From NCBI GenBank assembly GCA_030737835.1, contig JAUJYN010000077.1, forward strand, positions 37,243 through 101,242: a DNA stretch of 64,000 nucleotides. Direction: 5' to 3'. The position numbers and the translations under genes were made by a program. The first letter of the stretch is position 1. Each line of letters opens with the position of its first letter. This DNA is from Acorus gramineus. Lineage: Eukaryota; Streptophyta; Magnoliopsida; Acorales; Acoraceae. Shown piece after piece: positions 11,101 through 20,774 of this stretch. Below the pieces are notes generated by a model. The model saw only the letters and a program-made list of their open reading frames with translations. It searched no databases and was not told the DNA's origin.

Positions 11101-11166
11101 AAAGTTTATGTAACTTCTGTACTCGGCATCCGAAGATTGAAGGAAATGAAAGGAAGGAGAACTTGA
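8155..11166 (+). CDS. LRR receptor-like protein (EIX2/Cf-type), RLP1
   Basis: Single-exon gene for a 1003-residue membrane receptor without kinase. Residues 1-27 form a signal peptide. The LRR N-cap has Cys35, Cys65-Cys66 and Cys73 (DEDCCRW...GVSC). An array of plant-type LRRs (LxxLxLxxNxLxGxIP) fills most of the protein, broken by a loop-out island around 753-795 (variable part, then LVRDGEEREY). After the last LRR come a C-cap (LCGPP..QEC), an acidic stretch (KENEDEGGD), a membrane helix at about 941-965 with GIVSGFVLG (GxxxGxxxG, which in this family supports pairing with SOBIR1) and a 38-residue basic tail. It should sit in the plasma membrane and sense an apoplastic ligand. The start is the ATG directly before the signal peptide; in-frame ATGs at 8092, 8128 and 8146 would add residues, but RLP4 does not preserve the more upstream part. 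A private 3-residue insertion (AGS) lies in one mid-array LRR. Ligand unknown. Confidence 0.93.
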   Translation: MTEYTKTCVVWLLWFLLCVATINLCLCNSLSSATCWEIERQALLKLKAGLVDPANQLSTWTDEDCCRWRGVSCDNQTGHVVKIDLQRDFGSFFRGKIGPSLLDLKHLTYLDLSWNHFEGSIPPFIGSLSKLTYLNLSMGYFNGTIPPQLGNLSILEILDVGNNLHLRADDLQWLSGLLSLQHLDLTYVNLTKSSDWSHMIFRLPSLSVLKLGNCGLHSLPSSIKNLYANSTRLSVLDLSRNDFDSEIPGCLFNISSLTYLDLTYSNFNGQIPSAFENLIFLEVLLLMGNRFDGLIFPRGIKNLCRLHTLDLSDNRFGGEFMAMLGGSSSCIKDSLQILSLQSNNLKGNLPDILEQAGSFRYLRTLDLRYNMISGSIPASIGRLSFLSKLYLSGNQLNGTVPNIIGQLSDLKVLDLADNSLQGIISEHHFTNLMKLQELDMSSNSLVLNVTPGWVPPFHLKVIGLGSCHLGGYFPKWLHTQSKFIALNLSNTRISDTIPDWLWNLSSQVVLLDLSQNEIRGMLPMSFSSTDIDDINLSYNKFEGSLPRLPSRPFSLDLASNSFTGPIAFGNNEVFLSHLILSNNKINGSIPSSICKLEELAVLDISNNQLSGELPTCRKNFTNLMVVNLANNNLSGEIPTMMCQHPYPYLEALRLSNNSFSGEIPSSMKDCTDLVMVDLGQNKLHGNIPTWMGESLSSLVFLRLRSNFFGGTIPPQICELSSLQVLDLADNNLTGNLPVCIGNFSKMIVNPNASQPTLNIPEFGASAGDFGNYIFPNYKYSLPLVRDGEEREYTNNLPLVTNIDLSDNSLVGEIPEGLLNLLGLQCLNLSGNYLTGNIPLKIGVMQSMMTLDLSRNELSGQIPPSLSNLSFLNHLNLSFNNLSGRIPTGSQLQTLNDTSVYMGNSYLCGPPLPQECPGDGPSQNPSFTSKENEDEGGDIQEMLWFYLGIVSGFVLGCWMVWGVLFFKRSWRIAYFLVVDDLYDKVYVTSVLGIRRLKEMKGRRT

Positions 11167-11238
11167 ATAAGAGCTGATGGGTTATTGTAATAATAAATAT
11201 TATATGTGACTGAGTAGCTATTGTGTGCAATGCTGAAA

Positions 11239-11244
11239 AATAAA
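11239..11244 (+). terminator. Poly(A) signal of RLP1
   Basis: AATAAA 73 bp after the RLP1 stop, in a U-rich 3' region conserved downstream of RLP2 and RLP4. Probable near-upstream polyadenylation element. Confidence 0.45.
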
Positions 11245-11554
11245 ATGTTTTTTATGGTTAATTTACAGTTTGGTATGTAAACTGGAGAGTCCTCTAGTTT
11301 GATATGTAAGAGTGATGTATAACTTGTTCATCCCTCTGGACATGGAAATAAAAAGTGGTGATTTTTAACTATGAAAGAGGTAGCGATCGGCCCCTCACAC
11401 TGAGTCATTGATGTACAACTAACAACTGAACCATTTATGAGTGAGAGAGGAAGAGTGAGAGTGTATGAGAGATGGAGGAAGAGTGAGAGTGGGCTCTGAG
11501 ATGAAGAAACAGCAAATAAAAGAGGAAAAAAGAGAAACAGAGAGTAGAGAAAAA

Positions 11555-11556
<2 letters not shown>

Positions 11557-11598
<42 letters not shown>
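11557..11598. repeat. (GA)21 microsatellite
   Basis: Uninterrupted GA dinucleotide tract in the RLP1 3' flank. The homologous tract has 8 units after RLP2 (27334-27349) and 11 after RLP4 (59189-59210), so its length varies among paralogues. The long Ser-Leu and Arg-Glu reading frames across it are artefacts. Confidence 0.9.
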
Positions 11599-11601
<3 letters not shown>

Positions 11602-11671
11602 CCCAACGAACACCACCTTGGAAAAGGAGGTCTCACGTTCCATTATTTATGGTCACGCCAAATTTTAAGCT

Positions 11672-12903
11672 CTTCTATCCCTGCTTGTCAACCTGGAGCT
11701 GATGCTACATGGATTTGGGAGGGATCGGTCTCTGTGACACCACGAGCAGTCGATGTATATAATCTTATCCAACCTATGGAGCTGACAAGTTCTCAAGATC
11801 AATGGAAAAGGCTATGGAGGATCCATGTGACCCCTCGCATCAAATTTTTTCTTTGGAAACTATGTTGGGATCGTCTACCTACACGGGCTTATTTGGACTC
11901 TCTGTGAAGCTTCTTCTGAAACTTCGGTTCATTTATTTCTTCTATACCCGTTCTCTATGGATTGTTTGTCTCTTATTTCTCCTGAGGCTCGTCCATTACA
12001 ATTACTATGGGGGGAGTCGAGTTGGTTACGTGCTCTCACTGTAGATGAATGGTACTCTGACTATTGTAAAAAATTCAAGCAAATCTTATGCTGCACCTTG
12101 TTGTGAAGTATATGGAAAACTAGAAATGCCTTCATATTTCATGGTATTAAACCTTGTGCACACTATACTGTGATGCGTGTGGTTTCCCTTGCCGAAGAGT
12201 GTGCGTCAGTGCTTTCTAACAACCCTCTTACTCCACTTTTCGGCGGCACGGCGAAGCGTAAATGTTCTCCTTGGGGTATGTAGGCGCAATATCCTCAGTT
12301 TCAAAATCCAGGCCATCAGATTATTATATTGACGGATGGGAGTGTACATTCCAGAAACTTATCAGCAGGTCCTGCGTTTGTTGTTATACAGCAATCCCCA
12401 CCGGCCATTCTAGGGGTTGGTTTTTCTAGTTGGCCTTGGGCCACTCCGATTCGGGCAGAGGCTGAGGCTATACGTCTGGGCCTGAAATTTGCATGTAGTC
12501 GGGGAATGCAGTACATCAAGGTCTGTTCAGATTCAGCTCAAGTAATACAACTTCTTATTAGTGTTGGGGACGGTCCACCTCAATTAAAGGAGTTAGTATC
12601 TAAAATTCGACAAAACAATCAAAATTTAGCCCCTGTTGAATATATTCAGGTCCCTCGGGAGTGGGTGGCAGGCCCAGACTTATTGGCTCGGTACGCTCGT
12701 CATACGCAAAGTGAAGTGTTAACGGACAGTCTCAGACATGATCTTATCCGGTGTTTACTTCATCCTGTAAAGCATACTTTATATTTTTGTATAAATCACA
12801 GGTCTGATCATGTGTCTCTTATGTAAATATATTCTTGGAGGTTCTGCCCTTTTGTTAGTTAGTTAATATAAGCCCACTCTATGGGCCTTTCTCCTGTCAA
12901 AAA
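11672..12903 (+). mobile_element. 5'-truncated LINE with zf-RVT and RNase H remnants
   Basis: Only the 3' part of a plant L1-type non-LTR element remains. Around 11794-11905 one frame reads as a zf-RVT-like segment (WRIHVTPRIKFFLWKL, then WDRLPTRAYL) and then meets a stop. A second frame, 12329-12826, holds a type I RNase H domain with TDGS, an EAEA helix (RAEAEAIRLGL) and SDSAQ. The 3' end (GTTAGTTAGTTAATATAAGC) is also found at 27385-27500 and 59255-59358, where the 5' part is gone. The related site at 45531-45560 lacks any LINE sequence and shows the empty state. Dead element. Confidence 0.75.
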
Positions 12904-13940
12904 GAATAAAGAAATGTTATTTCTATGTTAGATGCAGCATTTATTTGCAGCCTCCTTAGTCACATGTCTTATTTATATATTTGGAGAGAGAAATGTCACT
13001 ACAATTCATTTTTCATGTCTCATTTTTAATATATATGATGTTTTGAGTTTTAAAAAATAGTAGTATTTTTTTTATAATAAAATAAAATATATATTTTAAA
13101 AAATTGCATAATTTTCTTCATAAGGAAATGGAAAAAAAATTATAGTAGATTTATACTTTCATTAATGTGAGAGTATGATGTTAACAAACTGTGTGTACCA
13201 ATGCTTATTTGCTCATTCGGAAAGCATGTAATATTTATAGTAAATGTTAAAACTTTGTTTACAATCTAGCATGTAATCCACGCACATTTTTAATTTTTTA
13301 AAAATATCATACATCATCTAATAAGGTTTATAATTTTATAAATAATGAAGTGTATACTCTGATGAATTGTGTAAATTCATTGATAGAAATGCTAAAAAGA
13401 GCCTAATGAGAGGTATGTGGGGACTGCTGGTCGGGTACGACGCTCAATTTTTTTTCTATGAGTGGCCTAAATAATTCAAGTATGTATTACATTTTAATAA
13501 ATATACATGACTGATTACATGAAATGTATTTATTTAAAAAATAAAAAAATGAGGGGGTTGCATGTGAGGTTACACGTTGGACTGTCCCTAACATCATGTT
13601 AAATTTAACTTTGGTAAACACACAGTACTGTATAAAGATCAAGTTAATGGGCTACCACCACAACATTGGTAAACACAGGCTGTATAAAGATTAAGTTAAT
13701 TTAACTTTTAATTAAATTGAAGCCCAGAACAATGATAAATACAATAAAAACAAACTTGAAATCGATACAACTAAATTAAGTATTTGCATAAAATCATGTT
13801 ACCATTGAAATGTAATATTTTCAATGCGATGACACACCTAACAACACGACCATTGTAGGTGGAAGCCGGGTCTCAGTGGTCTGTCAATGGTCACCTTTTT
13901 GTTGCCAAAATTGCAAGAGGCCTAACAAGTTATGGACCAA
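12904..13940. other. 3' intergenic spacer, no gene
   Basis: AT-rich spacer repeated at about 27510-29362 (with a 1-kb MITE inside) and 60419-61432. No credible gene or RNA seen. Confidence 0.5.
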
Positions 13941-14556
13941 GAGCATCTCCAGAGGCCTCCTTACATCATTTTTTTCATCATACAGTGAGTCAAATCTCTT
14001 AAAACTCAATTCCAATGGTTTCCTTACACCCCTCCTTCACTACATTTTTCCTTAACACACTTCTCATGGATGGGGAGCCACATTCATTCCCTACATCAAA
14101 AAAAGAATATATTGCATCATTTCCCTTCTTTCATTTCTTTTTTTTTTATATGGGCATAATGAGTATTTCTTTACATAATTTTTTTGTTCATTATTAATAA
14201 TTAATTTTTATTCATTATAAATAATTTTTATTTATTTTTCTTGTTTTTTGAAATTTTTATTTTACTTTTAATTAATTTTTACTCATTATTAATAATTTTT
14301 ATTTAAATAATCTATATTCCAAGTCAATATTTGATGAATTTTAGAATATGTTTTTATTCATTTGATATTTGGGCATCTTGTAATTTATAGATATGATTTG
14401 AGATATTTGATTATTTTGAATGAGGATAAGATAAAAAATAAAGAGGTTTTTAGAATAACAAAAAAAAAAATTAACAATGACTTCCTACGTGTCTTAGTGA
14501 GACAATCTCTCCCCCACAATATATGGAAAAGAGAAGACAGGTTTTTGAAAATGCTC
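13941..14556. mobile_element. MITE with GAGCATCTCC ends
   Basis: Left end GAGCATCTCCAG, right end GAAAATGCTC followed by TAA, with an AT-rich non-coding interior. The ends resemble the element at 45817-46413, which has a TTA duplication, and suggest a PIF/Harbinger-type MITE. Here the left flank is CAA and not TAA. Present at the same place in units 2 (29363-29974) and 4 (61433-62045), so it predates those duplications. Confidence 0.5.
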
Positions 14557-14599
14557 TAAGAAACTCCACGAATCACTGACAAAAAGAATTTATGATGGG

Positions 14600-15086
14600 A
14601 ATAAATACCGGATCCTTAGAGGCTGTAACTTGAATTACCAAACTGGATGTACAAAATGCCTATGATGGACACCAGCAAATATTTCTGATTTATAAACTAA
14701 TAACCCCAAGTATCCATTATCAGTTCAAGCAAAACAAAGCCACAAATCCCCTTCTCTTACATTATCAAGCAACAAGACACAGTTTATCAAGTGTCACCAC
14801 TACATATAATTGAGAAACAAAAGACCATCAACCAAAAAAAAGAAAAAAGAAGCACCATCATGGCATCATCTCTGGTGCTTCATCCTACAAAATGGTGTAA
14901 TACAACAATTCCCAATGTTTTTAGTCATATATGAAATCTGAATACATGCAGCATCACACAAGAAGGGGACGTTGGCATACGTTCCTGTGAGGGAACATCG
15001 GATGCATTGAAGCACTGTGAAGAGGAATGTCTTTGGAAGCTTTGGGAACCATGACAGATCCAGGTCCTGGCCTACGGGCATTGTTC
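14600..15086 (-). pseudogene. Antisense terminal-exon and 3'UTR fragment of an unidentified gene
   Basis: On the minus strand a good plant splice acceptor precedes 15086: a CTAAC branch-like word, a T-rich run and TTTGCCTAG. The frame opened there runs to a TGA at 14954-14956 and encodes 44 residues containing RRPGPGSVMVPKASKDIP and HPMFPHRN, a family I do not recognise. Beyond the stop comes U-rich sequence typical of a plant 3'UTR. No other exon or start lies nearby, so this looks like the last exon of another host gene trapped in the duplicated unit. Near-identical copies lie at 30000-30515 and 62060-62586, and a partly deleted one at 44340-44700. A short non-coding transcript is an alternative. 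Confidence 0.4.
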
Positions 15087-15423
15087 CTAGGCAAAACAGG
15101 AATCATGTGGGTTAGGCTGCCATGGAGTCGATGCAAACAAGGGTTAACACACAAAATATATCACCGTCTCCAAGCTCTTAATTAAATTAAATGCTACCAT
15201 AAGTACAAAATATACACCAATCACGCGCAAATTACTTCCAATATCCCATGTGAGTTGTAAAAAAAAAATTGAACAAGGCATAATGATGCTGCAGATTCTA
15301 ATTTGTATATAACTTCATCATGAATAGTCTTGTACATCATTTTTAATCCAAAGGTTCATTTATATATGTTTGATTCCCTCTTTTGAGTTACAACTCAACC
15401 AAATTTATACTTTCCCTGACCCT
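15087..15423. other. Intron-like spacer upstream of the antisense fragment
   Basis: AT-rich sequence that, on the minus strand, would be the end of an intron leading to the acceptor at 15087. No second exon or donor is convincing. Repeated in units 2 and 4. Confidence 0.35.
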
Positions 15424-16190
15424 ACTACGAAGAGCTTGAGTCCAGGTCCCTCCTTTTCATCACATTAATAAAACATCTCCCATCAAACTGATTGGATCAG
15501 CGGATCTAGGTCCTCTTCATACTCTCTTATGAAGCATGACTGATCTAGGTCCTCGCATAAATCAAAAAAGGGTTAAAAGAGATTTACGTCCCTACAAATA
15601 TGAATAATCTCGTATAAGTCTCTGTTAAAGTTGGGGCAAGTCCTTGTAAACTCAAAAAACCCCATTATCATTTCTGAGTTAAATTTTCATCCAAAATTGA
15701 TGGAATATTCTCATAATATTTCATCATCATGTAATTGTGTAGACATTACAATCCCTATAAACAATAATAAAAATAAATTAATCCCTACAAAAGATCAATT
15801 TGTCCATATAGAACTTTTATATTTCTTCATTCTCAGAAAGGTATTGTTTGGAGAAGTAAAAAAATTGGGAACAATTTAATCATTTCATGGTATAGGGTTA
15901 GGGTTAATTAGAATTAAACTCCGCTAACAACGTGAATGTATATGGATTTTTGTGAGTTTTCAAATATGGGATTACCCATATGTTTACAAGGATATAAATG
16001 TTTTTAATTAACCCATCAAAAAAACCAAACATATATCTTCTGAAATAATATGCTTAATTAAAAATTTTGTTTTAACTTTTTTATATGCTTTATACATAAT
16101 TATATATTTCAAAGGAGTTCACATCTATATAAAAAAAAAATAGGATGGAGTCCGTTTACCTGGAGGATTGACATTGACCGTGACAGACAT
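15424..16190. repeat. Partial, diverged A-block in unit 2
   Basis: Begins with the GAGCTTGAGTCCAGGTCC segment and contains a diverged copy of the MULE-type MITE. It ends abruptly near 16190 in GTGACAGAC, where it joins the middle of another A-block. The junction marks an unequal recombination or deletion breakpoint. Confidence 0.6.
15570..16014. mobile_element. MULE-type MITE, diverged copy
   Basis: About 445 bp, starting GGGTTAAAAGAGATTTACG and ending in AACCC, flanked by a perfect 9-bp ATCAAAAAA repeat. The flanks correspond to those at 1047 and 16468, so it is the same ancient insertion. The more diverged sequence marks an older split of the A-blocks. Confidence 0.65.
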
Positions 16191-16195
16191 AATAT

Positions 16196-17506
16196 TTCAT
16201 CGTCAGCGTTTACACTGACGATGGTGAACAGAAATATTAAGGAGACCCAAAGGAATCAAGACCCTAATATTAGATTATGCAAAAACCCAATACTGAAACA
16301 AAGTTTAGAGAAAAAGAGAAGGCCTTGTATTATTTTCATCACATTAATAAAACCTCTCCCATCAAACTGCTTGGACCAGCGGATCAGTATTAGAATTCAC
16401 AACAAAATCCTCGATCCGACTTTCTTCTGAAGCATGATTGATTTAGGTCCTCGCATAAATAAAAAAAAGGTTAAAGACATTTATGTCCCTCCAAGCATGG
16501 ATAATTCTGTATAAGTATCTATTAAAGTTGTGGCAGATGTACAAGTCCATGTAAACTCACAAAAACAAAAACCCCATTATCATCTCTAGGTTTAATTTTT
16601 TCATCCAAAATTGATGGAATATTCCGAGAATACTTCATCACCATGTAATTGTGTAATTGTATAAACATTACAGTCCTTATAAACAATCATAAAAATAAAT
16701 TAGTCCATGCAAAATATCAAATTGCCCATGTAAAACTTTTATATATTTCTACATTCTCAAAGATACATGATTTGGAGAGGTAAAAAAATTGAGAACGATT
16801 TAGTTATTTCATAGTATAGGATTAGGGTTAACTAGGATGGTTGGGTTAGAATTAATGTCTGCTGACAACATGAATGTATATAGATTTTTGTGAGTTTTCA
16901 AATACTTGTACATTTGCTCAAACTTTGACAAAGACTTATATAGGATTACCCATGTTTGCAAGGATATAAATGTTTTTAACCCATAAAAAAAACCAAACAT
17001 ATATCTTCTGCAATAATGTGCTTAATTAAAAAAAAATTAACTTTTTTTAAAAAAAATATGTTTTATACAAAATTATATTTTTCAAAGGAGTTTACAACTA
17101 TAGCAAAAAAAAAAAGTAGGATGGAGTCCGTTACCTGGAGGATTGACATTGACCCTGACAGGCTAGATCAAGTGGCTTTAGTGACAACAAACAGTCCCCC
17201 AGTGAGACATATGGATCGGAATCAAAGGAAATTACATCGAACCATCAAAAGGAATGTTAGCTAAATCCAAAAGTCACGGTGGACTAAGAATTTAAAGTCT
17301 TTAGGAAACATTAGCTCAATCCAAATTAAAAGTCATTGTGGAATAATTAAAAAATTCTCTGAGTCTTTTGAAACAGTAGCACATACATCTCTTTCAATGG
17401 CCAAGCAAAAAGTTGGAGTCGTCTGATGACTTTGATCCGTCCAAAACCATTAGACGCGTTCAATGTGAATTGTGGAGTGCCTTACGGGGCATTCCAAGGA
17501 TGTGAA
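16196..17506. repeat. A-block in unit 2, left-truncated
   Basis: Matches 4207-5699 from about its first quarter onward and closes with the same CATTCCAAG word. Contains the MULE-type MITE at 16468-16982. No gene. Confidence 0.7.
16468..16982. mobile_element. MULE-type MITE
   Basis: About 515 bp, collinear with 4671-5181 and in the same A-rich target. Inverted ends, non-coding. Confidence 0.7.
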
Positions 17507-20500
17507 TTTGATCCCCTGTTATATATAACTGTGCTCATGTTTTGGATTTGAAATTTGGAACAATGCCTCTTAAATTCTAAAATTTTGAATAAGGTCATTC
17601 AAAATAGAATTTCAAAATGATTTGGAAGAGTTATTCAGGTAAAGTGTTACTTAAAAATATATATAAAAAAAAAAAAAAAGGTTATTAGAGTTGTTGGCCA
17701 GTGTGTTTAGGTCATATCACCGTCTAAAATGATTGACTGACAGGTCTTTTGAAAAAAAACGTGTCTGAGAAATCAAATTCCTTGACGTGTTATCACGTGC
17801 AATTTATTATTTATAAGATAATGTTATGTACAATCATTTTCCAACTCTGGTTTCAGATTATAAGTGTATTGAAATTTTTAAAAATAATATACATCATCTA
17901 ATAAAAAACATGTTTTTATAAATAAAAAAATGAAACATATATTCTAATAAATTGCATGGCTACATTTATAAAAATTATAAAAAAATTTCATAAAAACATA
18001 TATCTCATTAATGTAAACATATATTTCGAAAACTTTTTATCGATGCATACAGGACTGAAAAATGAATTGGGTGTAATAGCACCCTTATTTGTGTCACCCA
18101 ATCACAATACCAACGTATTTGGTACGTTGCAGTGAGGAAAACGATTCAGCCTCCAAATATGGAAAAAAAACATTAAAAAAAAGGGATAACTTCTTCTACG
18201 TAATTTTAATTTTTTTAAAAATTGTACCATTGGATAGATACGATCGATACAATTCAAATGGGTCTGATATTGAATATGTTTAACCTATGTTTAAAAAAAT
18301 ATTTAATAATATTTTTTATTTTTTAACGTTAATATTAAATTTTATTCTATTAATTATTATTTTCACTTATGTACTAAAATATCATTTATTTTAATCAAAA
18401 CTGATAACAGAACAAAAAAAAGTACATGAAAAATTAAATAAAACACAACACAAAATAAATAGCATCTAAATTCATCTCGAAATAGATGAACCGCCGCATT
18501 AGTAATCTTGTAATCCTTCTTCGTATGGATCGGAGTTTGGATACAGATTATTTAACCGGGTACAAGTATAGGGTTTTTGGATACAAATATAATTAATTTT
18601 AGAATAACTAATAAGTTTCTTGATATTTTTCAATTTTGTGCACTACATCTAAAAATAAGAGGGATATTATAAATTGAAGTTTTATAAAAAAAAATAATAT
18701 ATAAAAATAAAATAGAGATGAAAATAGAAATTATGGTTGGAGTTGATAAATGAATAGCGAGACTCTAAAGTTTTTTTTATTGTTTTTTGACCCTTCATTT
18801 CAGAGATCTCCATTTTACAACTTATTCACAATTTATCGCTAGTCAACAAAACAACAAAATTTAATTATTACTTTTCTCAACCAGAATAACTAAAAATCAA
18901 CCAAATACAAAGTTGTTTATTCTTTATCCATATTGAAATAATTATATATTCCATAATATCTTAAGATGATATCCAAAAAAACATTGGTCCATTAGAATTT
19001 CACGTTGATTAACTTGTGGGAATTCCAATTAATTTCAATCTTCCATAAGAAAACACAAGCACGTCTCTCTTTCATAACATGGTGATTTGGACTTAAATCA
19101 ACCACTTGCCTGCCTCATTTAATGACTTTTTTATTTAAAAAGCGTAGAAAATGTGTTTTATTTAAGCTACTTATTCAAAATCTTATTTTTTAAACGTGTT
19201 TTCAAATTCTATTTAAGAATTCACATCAGAATTGTTGCTCGAAGCAGTGATTGTATGAAAAGCAGGTTGCCTCTCTTACTCTCATGGGACTCTATTATGT
19301 AACATGACGGATCCAGTTCCTAACCTGCTACAAGAGCAGGATGCATGTGGGTGAGGGTGCCATGCACATGAAAGGTGGAGGATTGTCAACCCTAATGCCC
19401 CATTTGGATATCAACATAAGTTATTCTAATTAATATGCATAAAGAATAAGACATTTTTAATTTAATCGTATTTTGTTGTTTGATTAATCATAGATAAATT
19501 ATGGATAAAAATGTGAAAAAATAATTATAAAAGATTAAAAAATGATTTAGCTCTTGATTAAAAAACTAATTACTTAGATTAAAAAACAATTATGATATGT
19601 TTATACTACATCATCTTTGCAAACAAACATGATTTTGTGCTTATTCATCCCTAAAGTACTATATTTTCCACATGTTTCACTAATCAAACAGGAGCTAAAG
19701 AGTTTGCTAACAGGAAGGAGTCTATTAACTGGAGGTCTAACACTGACAATGAAAGATCACATCAAGTCGTTGGCTTTCAGTGAGAAATATCAGCGGAATC
19801 AAAGAATATCGCATCAAAGAAAAGTTGGCTCTGTCCAAATTCATGGTGGAAGTCTTTTGAGACAATATCACTTCTCTTTCAATGACCAAGCAAAAAAGTT
19901 GAATTGTCTTATGACATTGATCTTTCCAAAGTGCATTTGTCACTTCTAAAGGCCTCCCCATCTCTTACAAGGATGTTACCAGGCTTGCTATGCATGGGCA
20001 TTCCCAGGATGTGAATTTGGATCCCCAATAACAAAGCTCAATGTTCTGAATTTGAATTTGGAACAATGCCTCTGGAAAGCCAAAATTTATAATAAAGTCA
20101 AATCAGATTAGAATTTCAGGCAGTTGTTAAAAAAAAGGTTGTTATTAGAGTTGTTAAAAGTGTGTTTTTGTTAAATCACAGTAAGATTGACTGACACTGA
20201 CAAGTCTTTTGGAAAAAGCGTGACAGAGTTACATCGAATGCTTTTACGTATTATTGGGTGCCAACGGAGTTGATACGTTGCTGTGAAAACGAATGTCCGT
20301 TCTTTTTGAAGCATTGAAGATTCTGCGTTCTTGGCCAATATGTGATGCATTGTTTCCTCGCTATAACTTAACCCTGTAGGGGAACAGGTGGGGTAAAAAA
20401 GTAAAATAGCGTTGAATAAACCCAAAGTTTGTTTGTTTAAAATGTATAAATGAGTATAGTTATGTTAGAATATATGAGAATAAATTGATATTCCAGATCT

Positions 20501-20510
20501 TTCAAAATTG
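17507..20510. other. Upstream region of the RLP2 unit, with relic promoter
   Basis: Collinear with 5700-7740. A relic RLP promoter lies at 18981-19138 (see 7185-7345). Around 19650-20110 lies a block that is a diverged relative of the A-block segment near 17120-17500: GGAAGGAGTCTATTAACTGG corresponds to GGATGGAGTCCGTTACCTGG, and both end in a CATTCC.AGGATGTGAATTTG word. This suggests two successive RLP upstream regions per unit. No gene called. Confidence 0.55.
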
Positions 20511-20774
20511 AGTAATTTTTTTAGTAAAGATAATTCATATTTACTAAGGAATATATTTCCTTAGTAAAAAAAAATAGCTTTAGACTTTTTTTAAGGAAAA
20601 CTTTCTTTAAAAAAAGTTATTTTCATAATAAAAAACTACAAAATAGAAAATTTGCTTTTTCAATGAAATACATTCACTGGAAAAAAAATACAAACATTAA
20701 AAAAATTTATTTTTTTTCCAAATCAACCCTCATTTATCAAGGAAATTATTCATTGGTAAAGATAATTCTTGGCA

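Noticed and set aside
11328-11668. Ser/Leu-rich and Arg/Glu-rich frames around the GA tract
   Set aside because: Translation of a dinucleotide microsatellite.
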